This document shows, piece by piece, positions 55,037 through 63,890 of a stretch of 64,000 nucleotides of DNA. The stretch comes from Gammaproteobacteria bacterium (lineage in GTDB: Bacteria; Pseudomonadota; Gammaproteobacteria; Steroidobacterales; JABDKV01), in the NCBI GenBank assembly GCA_029862165.1, contig JAOTXU010000012.1, positions 42,586 to 106,585 of the forward strand, in the 5' to 3' direction. Position numbers and translations under genes: made by a program. The notes beneath the pieces were generated by a model. It was not told the DNA's origin, searched no databases, and saw only the letters and a program-made list of their open reading frames with translations. Position 1 is the stretch's first letter. The number at the start of each line of letters is the position of its first letter.

Positions 55037-56403
55037 GGCATCTGGCTGCATCACTGATCCTGTCATTTATGTCTGGTAGCGTGCTGGCCGGTGCGAATTT
55101 CATCGTCATTAATGATGATTCGCCCAGTGTTGGCTTTAATGACAATACGCCAGTCACACCGGTAGGCGGCAATACGGGAACGACGCTGGGCGAGCAAAGA
55201 ATGATCGCATTTGAATTTGCGGCGGGCCTTTGGGGTGGAGTGGTTGACAGTAACATCACGATCCGGGTCAGTGCTTCGTTCGCTCCGTTGTTTTGCACAT
55301 CAAATTCGGCAACGCTGGGTAGTGCCGGTCCGACGACGATACACGCTGACTTTGGCGGGGCAGCGTTTTCTCAAACCTGGTACCCGCAAGCGTTGGCGAA
55401 CAGTCTGTCGGGCACGGACCGGAGTGGTCAGTCAGACATGGATGCTGAGTTCAACGGCGACATTGATTTTAATAACGGTTGTTTGTCGGGGACAAACTGG
55501 TACTACGGGCTGGATAACAACAATCCGGGCGGTACGATCGATTTTCTCAATACCGTCATGCACGAAATTGCACATGGCCTTGGTTTCATCGGGTTTACCG
55601 ATCTGTCTAGCGGATCTCTGGCGGGCGGCATACCGGGGATTTTTGCCCGATTCAGTCTCGATAATGATGACAGCCTGCATTGGAACGAGATGAACGATTC
55701 CCAACGCGCAATCTCAGCAACAAACAATGGCGGGTTGGTCTGGGACGGCCCGAATACAGCCCTCCTCGCATCTTTCAGTCTGTCGGGCGGTAAAGACGCC
55801 AACGGATTCCCGCGCTTGTACGCTCCAAACAACCTGTCCGAGGGTTCCTCGGTGTTTCACTGGGACACGGCTACGTCTCCCAATACACTGATGGAACCGT
55901 TTCAAACCGGTTCACTGGCGGCCAGTGAGACTCTGGATCTCACGCCAACCCAAATGAAAGACATTGGTTGGCCGATCATCGATATTGACCAGGATTTGAT
56001 CCCCGATATCTACGACAATTGCCCGGCCGACGAAAATATAGATCAGGCCGACGATGACAATGACGGCATTGGCGATGTATGTGATGCCTGCTCAGGAGCC
56101 GACGCCGACGAGGACGGCATTCCGGACGCTTGCGACAATTGCACTCTCGTTTTTAACCCCGATCAGTACGATAGCGATGCTGATGGCTTTGGTAATTCTT
56201 GCGACGCCGATCTCAACAACGATAATTTTGTCAATTTCGCGGATCTGAGCCTACTTGCCAACGCGTTCTTTACCTCACCTGCGATTCCCGGCTGGAATCC
56301 TGACGCCGATTTCGACAATTCTGGCATTATCAATTTTGCGGATCTGCAGATGATGGCAACAGGATTCTTCCTGCCACCCGGCCCGAGCGGGCTGGCACCC
56401 TAG
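55033..56403 (+). CDS. Secreted metalloprotease-like protein with TSP3 and dockerin-like repeats
   Basis: A 456-residue secreted protein. Signal peptide (about 1-18, ending VLA). The catalytic part has HEIAHGLGF (near 180), a HExxHxxGF zinc-type motif of the metzincin kind, with disulfide-prone cysteines around it. Next are thrombospondin type 3 repeats (about 315-395, IDQDLIPDIYDNCP, DDDNDGIGDVCD, DADEDGIPDACDNC). Near the end are two copies of a calcium-binding dockerin-like repeat (DLNNDNFVNFADLSLLANAFF and DADFDNSGIINFADLQMMATGFF). It probably acts outside the cell, perhaps held to a partner through the dockerin-like part. Confidence 0.82.
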   Translation: MRHLAASLILSFMSGSVLAGANFIVINDDSPSVGFNDNTPVTPVGGNTGTTLGEQRMIAFEFAAGLWGGVVDSNITIRVSASFAPLFCTSNSATLGSAGPTTIHADFGGAAFSQTWYPQALANSLSGTDRSGQSDMDAEFNGDIDFNNGCLSGTNWYYGLDNNNPGGTIDFLNTVMHEIAHGLGFIGFTDLSSGSLAGGIPGIFARFSLDNDDSLHWNEMNDSQRAISATNNGGLVWDGPNTALLASFSLSGGKDANGFPRLYAPNNLSEGSSVFHWDTATSPNTLMEPFQTGSLAASETLDLTPTQMKDIGWPIIDIDQDLIPDIYDNCPADENIDQADDDNDGIGDVCDACSGADADEDGIPDACDNCTLVFNPDQYDSDADGFGNSCDADLNNDNFVNFADLSLLANAFFTSPAIPGWNPDADFDNSGIINFADLQMMATGFFLPPGPSGLAP

Positions 56404-56406
56404 AAA

Positions 56407-57153
56407 TTAGTGCGCGCGACCCTGTGCGGCAACTGCTGCCGCTTTACGCTTTATTTCGTCCGCGTCGCCGAGAAAGCGTTTGGAAATAGGCTTCAGGTTT
56501 TCATCAAGTTCGTATACGAGTGGAACGCCGGTGGGAATATTTAATTTGACGATCTCATCGTCAGAGACCCCGTCCAGATGCTTCACAAGTGCCCGCAGAC
56601 TATTTCCGTGAGCCGATATGATCACCCGCTGACCCAAGCGTATTGTCGGTGCAATGGTTTCATCCCAGTATGGAACCATGCGTGCAACGACATCGGCGAG
56701 GCATTCGGTCTCCGGCATTTCCCATTCTGCAAGTCCGGCGTACCTGCGATCCTTCCTGGGATGTCGCTCGTCGTCCTGACGCAATGCCGGCGGCTTAACG
56801 TCGTACGAGCGTCGCCAAATGTGCACCTGGTCTTCACCGTGTTTTTCTGCAGTTTCGGCTTTATTCAACCCTTGTAGTGCGCCGTAGTGCCGCTCATTGA
56901 GTTTCCACGAGCGCTCTACTGGTAACCACAGGCACTGAAGTTGGTCCATTACTATCCAAAGTGTACGTATCGCCCTTGTTTGTACTGAGGTGTAGGCCCG
57001 GTCGAAAAAAAGATTTTCTGCAGCCAGCAGGCGCGCAGCCTCGGTAGCCTCGACACGGCCTTGATCGGTGAGGTCGACGTCCGTCCAGCCAGTAAAACGG
57101 TTTTCTTTATTCCACAGACTCTGGCCGTGGCGCAGCAAAACGAGCGTATGCAT
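56407..57153 (-). CDS. gpmA: 2,3-bisphosphoglycerate-dependent phosphoglycerate mutase
   Basis: A 248-residue glycolytic enzyme converting 3- to 2-phosphoglycerate. The N-terminal [20 protein letters not shown] carries the phosphohistidine (His10). The ERHYGALQG part, with active-site Glu near 88, and [14 protein letters not shown], with the second His near 185, are intact. Size matches dPGM (about 250). Stop only 3 nt from the convergent protease stop. Monocistronic. Confidence 0.95.
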   Translation of the reverse strand: MHTLVLLRHGQSLWNKENRFTGWTDVDLTDQGRVEATEAARLLAAENLFFDRAYTSVQTRAIRTLWIVMDQLQCLWLPVERSWKLNERHYGALQGLNKAETAEKHGEDQVHIWRRSYDVKPPALRQDDERHPRKDRRYAGLAEWEMPETECLADVVARMVPYWDETIAPTIRLGQRVIISAHGNSLRALVKHLDGVSDDEIVKLNIPTGVPLVYELDENLKPISKRFLGDADEIKRKAAAVAAQGRAH

Positions 57154-57338
57154 TGTTAATTCCTGATGCGTAATCGGCGGCCATTGTAACCCTGTCCAAT
57201 ACCGGCTTGCCTATGGCCTGGCCGGGACCCTCACTGGCGAGACCCGGTTTTCGGCCGGGGAGTATTGTATAAAATCAATAGCTTACACAGTCGTTTTTCG
57301 CCGCTCCGGATCCGAGCGAAATCGCGCCCTGAGGACTG

Positions 57339-57779
57339 TCAGTCCAGCGCCTCGATGGCGCGGAGAATCTTGCCCTTCGCATTGTTGATCGATGAATCTA
57401 TTTTATCCAGGCTCGCTGGCGTGTTCGCGAGACTGTCCCAATTGTCCTGCCATACAAGGAACAAATCGTCGCAGGCAGTTTGGACGTCGGCGGGCATTGA
57501 ATAGGCCAGATCCTTGATTGCGATTACGTGCGTCCAGCCAACGCGCGGATTGCCACGTACATCGTCCATATCATAGTGGCTCAGCAGTACCACTTGCTGC
57601 AGTTTCGCTATTTCGTTCATTAGCTGGAAACCGGCAGAACGCACGTTGCGGTTCGCCTCAGTGAGTTCATTACGCCAAGTGTTGTAACCCAGGCTACCAA
57701 CCGCTACGACCAGGCTGATTAGTGCTACAGCATTCCGGCTAATTTGTGCTCTGATCGAAGAATTATCTTTTTCTGTCAC
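57339..57779 (-). CDS. Unknown protein with one membrane segment
   Basis: A 146-residue protein starting with GTG at 57779. A hydrophobic segment (about 15-35, RNAVALISLVVAVGSLGYNTW) is followed by a helical domain, which is likely periplasmic or cytoplasmic depending on orientation. No family recognised; it resembles small conserved gammaproteobacterial proteins of unknown role. Divergent from the following gene at 57954, and 185 nt from gpmA. Confidence 0.68.
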   Translation of the reverse strand: MTEKDNSSIRAQISRNAVALISLVVAVGSLGYNTWRNELTEANRNVRSAGFQLMNEIAKLQQVVLLSHYDMDDVRGNPRVGWTHVIAIKDLAYSMPADVQTACDDLFLVWQDNWDSLANTPASLDKIDSSINNAKGKILRAIEALD

Positions 57780-57895
57780 CTGGCCTCCGGTTTCAAAATG
57801 GGCAGGGGGATTATACGACTGCTGGCCGCTTATGCGTAAAGATGCATCAGATTTTTGTCATGCAAGACACACTCTCGCATTGTTCGCGCAAAGCA

Positions 57896-57926
57896 TCGTC
57901 AAAACGCACAGAGCTCAGGTTATAAT
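57896..57926 (+). promoter_or_regulatory. Candidate promoter for the 57954 gene
   Basis: A perfect -10 hexamer TATAAT at 57921-57926 lies 27 nt before the ATG. The best -35 candidate is TCGTCA at 57896-57901, with a long 19-nt spacer, so the -35 is weak. Confidence 0.5.
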
Positions 57927-57953
57927 CGCCGCCGTTGGTTGTATGGGGATTGT

Positions 57954-59084
57954 ATGACGCAGAGTGTGACGGTTTTTGGGGCCGGTCTGGTCGGCCGGGC
58001 AATTGTCGCCGATTTATGTCCGGAGTTTTCGACACGGGTGGCAGACGTGGACGAGACCAGGTTGACAGCATTGGCTCAGCAGTATGCCGTCGAAACACAG
58101 CAAGCTGACCTTGCTAAATCGGATACGATCGCAGCATTGTCCGCCGATTCCGATTTGGTCGTTTGCGCGGTCCCCGGTTTTATGGGGTTTGCCACGCTAA
58201 AGGCGATCATAGAGTCCGGCACCGATGTGGTTGATATTTCTTTTTTTGACCGGGACCCCTTCGAGCTCGATGGCCTGGCCAAAGAAAACGGTGTTACAGC
58301 AATTACGGATTGTGGGGTTGCGCCGGGTATGAGCAATCTTATCGTTGGTTATCACAACGCGACGATGAAGGTAGAGAGTTTCGATTGCATGGTGGGTGGT
58401 CTGCCCTTTGATCGGGTCTGGCCATATGAGTATAAGGCTCCATTTTCACCGAGTGATGTAATCGAGGAATACGTTCGACCGGCACGTTTACGCGAGAACG
58501 GCGAGGTTGTGATTCGTCCGGCGCTGTCCGAAGCCGAGTTGATCGAGATCGAGCCGGTTGGCACGCTGGAAGCCTTCAATACTGACGGTCTGCGAACGCT
58601 TCTGGATACAACAAGTATTCCGAACATGCGTGAACGCACGTTGCGCTACCCCGGTCACATTGAACTGATGCGTGTGTTACGTGAAAGTGGGTTTTTCGAC
58701 ACCACGGCGTTGCAGATCGGTGGCGCCAGCATACGTCCGCGTGACCTGACAGCGGCACTACTGTTTCCCTTATGGAAGGCCGGACCAGGGGAAGAAGAAT
58801 TTACCGTGATGGTGATCGAAATCACCGGTCTGGAAAACGGCGAGACAGTAACGCATCGTTATCATCTGTTCGACAAGGATGATCCAGCGACTGGTCTGAG
58901 TTCCATGGCGCGTACTACCGGTTTCACAGCGACCGCGGCAGCGCGTTTGGTGCTTGACGGTAGTTTCCGCCAGGCCGGCATTTCGCCGCCCGAAAGCGTG
59001 GGAGCAGTGTCTGGTTGTCTGCAAAAGATGCTTGCAATGCTTTCTGAGCGCGGCGTGACCTATCAGCACAGCCGGCGGGCTTAG
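57954..59084 (+). CDS. Saccharopine-dehydrogenase-family oxidoreductase
   Basis: A 376-residue NAD(P)-dependent enzyme of the saccharopine dehydrogenase/lysine-dehydrogenase group. FGAGLVGRAIVADL is the N-terminal Rossmann motif. The C-terminal part with DCGVAPGMSNLIVGY and LRYPGHIELMRVLRESGF is shared by this family. It may take part in lysine or polyamine metabolism; which is not settled. TGGGGA lies 7 nt before the ATG at 57954 and a TATAAT lies further upstream. Next gene 103 nt on. Confidence 0.86.
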   Translation: MTQSVTVFGAGLVGRAIVADLCPEFSTRVADVDETRLTALAQQYAVETQQADLAKSDTIAALSADSDLVVCAVPGFMGFATLKAIIESGTDVVDISFFDRDPFELDGLAKENGVTAITDCGVAPGMSNLIVGYHNATMKVESFDCMVGGLPFDRVWPYEYKAPFSPSDVIEEYVRPARLRENGEVVIRPALSEAELIEIEPVGTLEAFNTDGLRTLLDTTSIPNMRERTLRYPGHIELMRVLRESGFFDTTALQIGGASIRPRDLTAALLFPLWKAGPGEEEFTVMVIEITGLENGETVTHRYHLFDKDDPATGLSSMARTTGFTATAAARLVLDGSFRQAGISPPESVGAVSGCLQKMLAMLSERGVTYQHSRRA

Positions 59085-59187
59085 CGAGAGAGATTCGGCC
59101 GAGTAGCGAAAAAGACCGGCGACCAGAGTTGGCGGCCGTTTCGGTGCTGTAGAATGCGTGATCCATCGATTGCCGGATGAATTAAAC

Positions 59188-60579
59188 ATGAAGACAACGC
59201 TCTCTTTCCACGGTGGCGCCGGCACTGTTACGGGCTCCAAATACTTGCTGGACACCGGCAAGACCCGGCTGCTGATCGACGCAGGGATGTTTCAGGGGCT
59301 GAAGAAACTTCGTCTGCTCAATTGGCGTGAACCGCCTTTCGATGTAGACAGCATCGATGCTTTGCTATTGACGCATGCCCATATCGATCACGGTGGTTAC
59401 CTGCCCCGTCTGGTGCGTCTGGGGTTTTCCAGTCCGGTTTATACGACACCGGCATCGCGTGACCTGGCGAAGCTCCTGCTCATGGATGCCGCGAAAATCC
59501 AGGAAGAGGACGCCAGGTACGCGAACAAGAAAGGCTACAGCAAGCACCGCCCAGCGTTGCCGCTCTATACGGCAGAAGACTCCGAAGCGGCCTGTCAGCT
59601 TATGCAACCCATAAATTTTGGGAAATGGTTCGAGGTTGGCGAGGATACACGCGCACGTTTTCTCAACATGGGCCACATCCTGGGTTCGGCCATGATCGAA
59701 GTGCACGTGCAAAATGGTGCCGACCCGTTGCGGATCGTTTTTAGCGGAGATGTCGGTCGTTACGATGTGCCACTACATTCGAATCCCGATTCGCTTCCGG
59801 AGTGCGATTATCTTGTGGTTGAATCGACGTATGGTGATCGCAACCATAATCATGCGCCGGTAGAAGAGCAGCTTCGCGAAGCGCTGACTCGCTGCATCAA
59901 TCGCCGTGGAACCGCCTTAATTCCTGCGTTTGCAGTTGGCCGCACGCAGTTGGTGACTTTTTCTCTGAGAAGCCTGATTGAGGAGGGCAAGTTGCCCGAT
60001 GTGCCAATACACATCGACAGCCCCATGGCGGTCAATGCTACGGAACTCTACAGCGATCATATTGAGGATCACTCGCTGGATTCAGCGCTGACCGATGACG
60101 GTCGCAGTCGCCTGTTTCCCAACAACGTGCACTTTTCGCGTTCGGTCAAAGAATCGAAGGCCTTGAACAAGATGTCCGGACCACGCATCGTGATTTCCGC
60201 CAGCGGCATGTTGACGGCGGGCCGGGTGCTGCATCATCTCAAGCGTCTGTTACCTGACCCCAAGAATCTGGTCATGTTGGTTGGTTATCAGGCGGCAGGC
60301 ACACGAGGCAGAAGCATGATGGAAGGTCGCGAGACTATAAAGGTACACGGCGAGCATGTGCCGGTCCGAGCGGAGTTTATTCCGCTTGGTGGCTTATCCG
60401 CGCACGCAGACCGCGATGAGTTGTTGCGTTGGATCAGATCCGGCCCACGTGTGCCGCACACCGTATTTGTCACGCATGGCGAGGAAGATTCTCAAAACGC
60501 CTTTGCGAAATTGTTGCGCGATGAGCTCGATTGCAGGACACACACTCCAGAGCTTGATGCGAGTTACACTCTTAAGTAG
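59188..60579 (+). CDS. Metallo-beta-lactamase/beta-CASP RNA-processing nuclease
   Basis: A 463-residue MBL-fold hydrolase with the beta-CASP insert, as in CPSF73-like and RNase J-like RNA-processing exonucleases. The metal site is THAHIDHGG (HxHxDH, near 63). Further motifs are MGHILGSAMIEVH, SGDVGRYDVPL and, in the C-terminal part, VISASGMLTAGRVLHHL, GGLSAHADRDEL and VFVTHGEE (beta-CASP motifs). A role in RNA processing is likely. ATG at 59188 follows GGATGA; the GTG at 59158 is a weaker start. AlaX follows after 28 nt. Confidence 0.9.
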   Translation: MKTTLSFHGGAGTVTGSKYLLDTGKTRLLIDAGMFQGLKKLRLLNWREPPFDVDSIDALLLTHAHIDHGGYLPRLVRLGFSSPVYTTPASRDLAKLLLMDAAKIQEEDARYANKKGYSKHRPALPLYTAEDSEAACQLMQPINFGKWFEVGEDTRARFLNMGHILGSAMIEVHVQNGADPLRIVFSGDVGRYDVPLHSNPDSLPECDYLVVESTYGDRNHNHAPVEEQLREALTRCINRRGTALIPAFAVGRTQLVTFSLRSLIEEGKLPDVPIHIDSPMAVNATELYSDHIEDHSLDSALTDDGRSRLFPNNVHFSRSVKESKALNKMSGPRIVISASGMLTAGRVLHHLKRLLPDPKNLVMLVGYQAAGTRGRSMMEGRETIKVHGEHVPVRAEFIPLGGLSAHADRDELLRWIRSGPRVPHTVFVTHGEEDSQNAFAKLLRDELDCRTHTPELDASYTLK

Positions 60580-60607
60580 TTTCTTCGGTTTGCATTCAAG
60601 TGAAAAT

Positions 60608-61318
60608 ATGACGGAAACACTATATCGCGATGATGCTTATCTGAAGTCGTGTACCGCACAGGTTGTGGCCGCAACAGAACAGGGCGTGATTCTGGATCGC
60701 ACGGTTTTCTATCCGCTGGGTGGTGGTCAGCCGGGCGATATTGGGGAGCTGCGGCTGGTATCCGGTGCGCGACTGTCGGTGAGCGATACTCGCAAGGGCG
60801 CGGGTGACGAAATAGTCCATATTGTCGCCGAAAACGCTACTGTACCGGCCGTTGGCGAAACGGTGGAAGCCGTCATTGACTGGGATCGTCGTTATGCGCA
60901 CATGCGCATGCACACCGGTCTGCACTTGCTCGGTGTCGTCTTGCCTTTTGGCGTAACCGGGGGTTCGATTAGTGCAATAAGAAGCCGCCTCGACTTCGAC
61001 ATGACTGACACTGTAGATAAAGAAACTGTTTGCCGTGATCTCAATGCACTTATTGAGGCCGATCATCCCGTATTGACCCAGTGGATCACCGACGCAGAGT
61101 TGGCCGCACAACCTGAGCTGATCCGCACGATGTCGGTTAAACCGCCCCAAGGTGCCGGACGCGTTCGTCTGCTGAATATTCCGGGAGTCGATTTGCAGCC
61201 ATGCGGCGGGACCCATGTCGCGCACACCGGTGAGATCGGTCCGCTGCGGCTGGGGAAAGTGGAGAAAAAGGGTGCCCGCAACCGCCGCGTGAATATCCTG
61301 TTTGACCAGAGCGATTAG
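60608..61318 (+). CDS. AlaX-type alanyl-tRNA editing protein
   Basis: A 236-residue tRNA(Ala) trans-editing protein, resembling the editing domain of alanyl-tRNA synthetase. Zinc-site residues are HTGLHLL (HxxxH, near 102) and CGGTHV (CxxxH, near 199). It hydrolyses mischarged Ser- or Gly-tRNA(Ala). The size and C-terminal end fit the AlaX-M group. The ATG at 60608 has GAAAA upstream but no strong ribosome-binding site. It lies 28 nt behind the beta-CASP nuclease gene, likely cotranscribed. Confidence 0.92.
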   Translation: MTETLYRDDAYLKSCTAQVVAATEQGVILDRTVFYPLGGGQPGDIGELRLVSGARLSVSDTRKGAGDEIVHIVAENATVPAVGETVEAVIDWDRRYAHMRMHTGLHLLGVVLPFGVTGGSISAIRSRLDFDMTDTVDKETVCRDLNALIEADHPVLTQWITDAELAAQPELIRTMSVKPPQGAGRVRLLNIPGVDLQPCGGTHVAHTGEIGPLRLGKVEKKGARNRRVNILFDQSD

Positions 61319-61648
61319 GAGGTCGCAACAGCCCGCGATCCGCAACATACCGGTGGTACAAAAACTAAGGATCCGTAGTTCTTTGGTAAAAAGGAGGTTC
61401 GGTCCTTAAGATAGACAAACCGGTACCGGATAACCTGGTGCGTCGCACCATTCGAATACGGCCGGTCTTTTGGGGGCACGAACGGCCGCCGTCCTGGCGT
61501 TGAATGCATAATGCTGACGCTGGTTTCAGGCTGACTGGGGAGCTGTCCGTTTGTTGGGATGGAACTGACAGCACAATTTTGAGTATCGACCCGGTCGCCA
61601 GTTATGCTGGTACCGCGGGCTGGTGCAGTAACAAGTGAGGCCAATAAA
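61319..61648. other. Intergenic region with candidate promoter
   Basis: 330 nt without a supportable gene. Its minus-strand open frames look like shadows. The right part holds a candidate promoter (61579-61608). I see no repeat or RNA element in the left part. Confidence 0.5.
61579..61608 (+). promoter_or_regulatory. Candidate sigma-70-type promoter for the acyl-CoA reductase gene
   Basis: TTGAGT (61579-61584) and TATGCT (61603-61608), spaced 18 bp. A start near 61615 would give a leader of about 34 nt before the GTG at 61649. Confidence 0.45.
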
Positions 61649-63628
61649 GTGAATTATTTCGTAACAGGTGGCACGGGTTTCATCGGCAGTCGTCTGGTCT
61701 CGAAGCTACTTGAGCGTGGCGGAACGGTCTGGTTCCTGACACGTACCGATGATGCCAGGCGTTTGGCACCGCACTACGCACGCTGGGGTGAGAATGCCAG
61801 CCGGGCACACGCACTTGTCGGCGACTTGAGTGCCGATGGCCTTGGCATCTCTACCAGCGCGCAGCGCGAGCTGCAGGGCAAGATCGACCAGGTGTTCCAC
61901 CTTGCGGCCATCTACGATCTGTCTGCCGGTGCTGAGGAGCAGCGTGAGACAAACGTGGAAGGCACTCGAAATGCGATTCGCTTCGCCGAAAGCATCAGTG
62001 CCGGGCGCTTCAATCACGTAAGTTCCATTGCGGCCGCCGGACTCTATGACGGCGTTTTCCGTGAGGACATGTTTGAAGAGGCAGGCAAACTGGATAACCC
62101 GTATTTCGAGACCAAACATGCCTCCGAAGCTATCGTACGCACTGAGTGCAATATCCCGTGGCGTGTTTACCGACCAGGCATAGTCGTCGGTGACTCGCGA
62201 ACAGGTGAAATGGACAAGATTGATGGCCCGTACCACTTCTTCAAGGCAATTCAGAAGGCCCGCTCTGTCCTGCCACAATGGATGCCGACCATCGGTGTGG
62301 AAGGCGGTCGCATTAACATCGTTCCGGTCGACTTTGTTGTGGACGCGCTCGATCACATAGCGCATGTCGACGGCCTTGATTCCAAGTGTTTTCATTTGAC
62401 AGATCCGCAGCCTCGTCGAATCGGGGAGGTACTGAATATCTTTGCCGATGCAGCGCATGCGCCCGAGATGGCCCTGCGTGTCAATGCACGGATGTTTGGA
62501 TTTGTACCGCCATACGTGTGGAAAGGCGTTGCCGCGTTCCGTCCCGTACAACGGCTGACATCGTCGGTTCTGGAGACGCTTTCTATTCCGCCGCAGATGC
62601 TCAGTTTTATCAACTATCCAACACGCTTTGACTGTCGCGAGACTTTGGCAGCGTTGGAAGGAAGTGGTATTGCCGTTCCTGACCTCGAGGAGTATGCCTT
62701 CCGTTTGTGGGACTATTTTGAGCGTGAGCTTGATCCGGCACTGCATGTGGACCGGAGCCTGACGGGCAGGGTGGGTGATCGCGTTGTAGTCATTACGGGG
62801 GCCTCGTCCGGCATCGGTAAAGCGGCTGCCTTAAAAATTGGCGAAGCCGGCGCCAGACTGGTCCTCGTAGCACGCACACCTGAAAAACTTGAGGAGACGG
62901 CGGCGGAGATAGCGGAGCTGGGTGGTAAGGCATCAATCTATCCCTGTGACTTGAGCGATCTGGATAGTTGCGATGAGACGATGCAGAAGATCATCGCAGA
63001 TCATGGTCATGTTGATGTTTTGATAAACAATGCCGGTCGTTCCATCCGCCGGGGCATCGAAAATTCCTTCGACCGCTTTCATGATTTCGAACGCACGATG
63101 CAGCTTAATTATTTTGGCGCGCTGCGCACGACGCTACGTGCGTTACCTGTGATGATTGCGCGAAGATCTGGACAGGTAATTAATGTTTCGTCGATCGGTG
63201 TGTTGAGTAACGCACCGCGGTTTTCTGCATACGTCGCTTCCAAGGCCGCATTAGACGCGTTTACACGCTGTGCAGCGTCAGAGTTTTCGCATCAGGGTAT
63301 CCATTTCACTACGATCAATATGCCACTTGTGCGTACACCGATGATCGCGCCGACCAAGCTTTATGACAATGTCCCCACGATCAGTCCGGAAGAGGCGGCA
63401 GATCTGATCGTAGATGCGATCGTAAACAGGCCAAAACGTATTGCAACGCGTTTAGGTATATTTGCCGAAATCGCACACTTGCTTGCCCCCAGAGTTACGG
63501 AACTCGGTATGAACGAGGCCTTTCGTCTGTTTCCGGATTCATCCAAGGCATCCGGGAAGAAAGAGAAACTCGAGCCATCGCCGGAGCAGATTGCGTTGGC
63601 ACAGTTTACGCGCGGCATACATTGGTAG
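61649..63628 (+). CDS. Fatty acyl-CoA reductase, alcohol-forming (FAR, Marinobacter Maqu_2507-like)
   Basis: A 659-residue fusion of two NAD(P)-dependent modules. The N-terminal part is an extended SDR (TGGTGFIGS near 5, HVSSIAAAGLY, PYFETKHASE with YxxxK) and the C-terminal part is a classical SDR (TGASSGIGK near 384, YVASK near 527). Phrases such as RSIRR, INMPLVRTPMIAPTKLYD and the final RGIHW recall, from memory, the Marinobacter reductase that reduces acyl-CoA to fatty alcohol for wax esters. The start is GTG at 61649, with TGAGG 8 nt upstream. No wax synthase lies in this window. Confidence 0.88.
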   Translation: MNYFVTGGTGFIGSRLVSKLLERGGTVWFLTRTDDARRLAPHYARWGENASRAHALVGDLSADGLGISTSAQRELQGKIDQVFHLAAIYDLSAGAEEQRETNVEGTRNAIRFAESISAGRFNHVSSIAAAGLYDGVFREDMFEEAGKLDNPYFETKHASEAIVRTECNIPWRVYRPGIVVGDSRTGEMDKIDGPYHFFKAIQKARSVLPQWMPTIGVEGGRINIVPVDFVVDALDHIAHVDGLDSKCFHLTDPQPRRIGEVLNIFADAAHAPEMALRVNARMFGFVPPYVWKGVAAFRPVQRLTSSVLETLSIPPQMLSFINYPTRFDCRETLAALEGSGIAVPDLEEYAFRLWDYFERELDPALHVDRSLTGRVGDRVVVITGASSGIGKAAALKIGEAGARLVLVARTPEKLEETAAEIAELGGKASIYPCDLSDLDSCDETMQKIIADHGHVDVLINNAGRSIRRGIENSFDRFHDFERTMQLNYFGALRTTLRALPVMIARRSGQVINVSSIGVLSNAPRFSAYVASKAALDAFTRCAASEFSHQGIHFTTINMPLVRTPMIAPTKLYDNVPTISPEEAADLIVDAIVNRPKRIATRLGIFAEIAHLLAPRVTELGMNEAFRLFPDSSKASGKKEKLEPSPEQIALAQFTRGIHW

Positions 63629-63639
63629 GGGTTTTATTT

Positions 63640-63669
63640 GTCGGCGCCGCCCAGGCGGGCGGCGCCGAC
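63640..63669. terminator. Strong 13-bp hairpin after the acyl-CoA reductase gene
   Basis: A perfect 13-bp stem, 63640-63652 with 63657-63669 and loop AGGC, begins 11 nt past the stop. There is no T run on either side, so it may stabilise the 3' end or be a terminator of another kind. Confidence 0.5.
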
Positions 63670-63750
63670 GAGTGGTTGTCGCAGCCGGTGAGGTTGCGGC
63701 GCGGCGAGTCTATTTGCCGGTACGGGTGAATCTCGGTTGATACTAAAGCG

Positions 63751-63860
63751 GCGAGCCTAGAAGCCGGGTTGTCTTTGCGGCTCCGGCGAGGAACGCAGTC
63801 GCCGCAAACACAAGCCCATCTTCTTTCTCGCCGCAGGCCTGCTATCTCGCGGTGCATGCG
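63751..63860. repeat. Tandem repeat, copy 1 (140-bp period)
   Basis: A 110-bp unit that recurs at 63891-64000. The last 80 bp are identical in both copies; the seven differences all fall in the first 30 bp. Between the copies lie 30 bp containing CGGCATCCGTGCCG, a short inverted repeat. The unit contains GCAGGCCTGC, a perfect 10-bp palindrome. The array may continue past the right edge. Confidence 0.9.
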
Positions 63861-63890
63861 TAGGAACGGCATCCGTGCCGCGATTCTGCT

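Noticed and set aside
61315..61644. Minus-strand open frame of 109 codons
   Set aside because: No start context or domain; overlaps a promoter-like region.
61706..62746. Minus-strand open frame of 346 codons
   Set aside because: Antisense of the acyl-CoA reductase gene, which has clear SDR motifs; length reflects GC-rich codon use.
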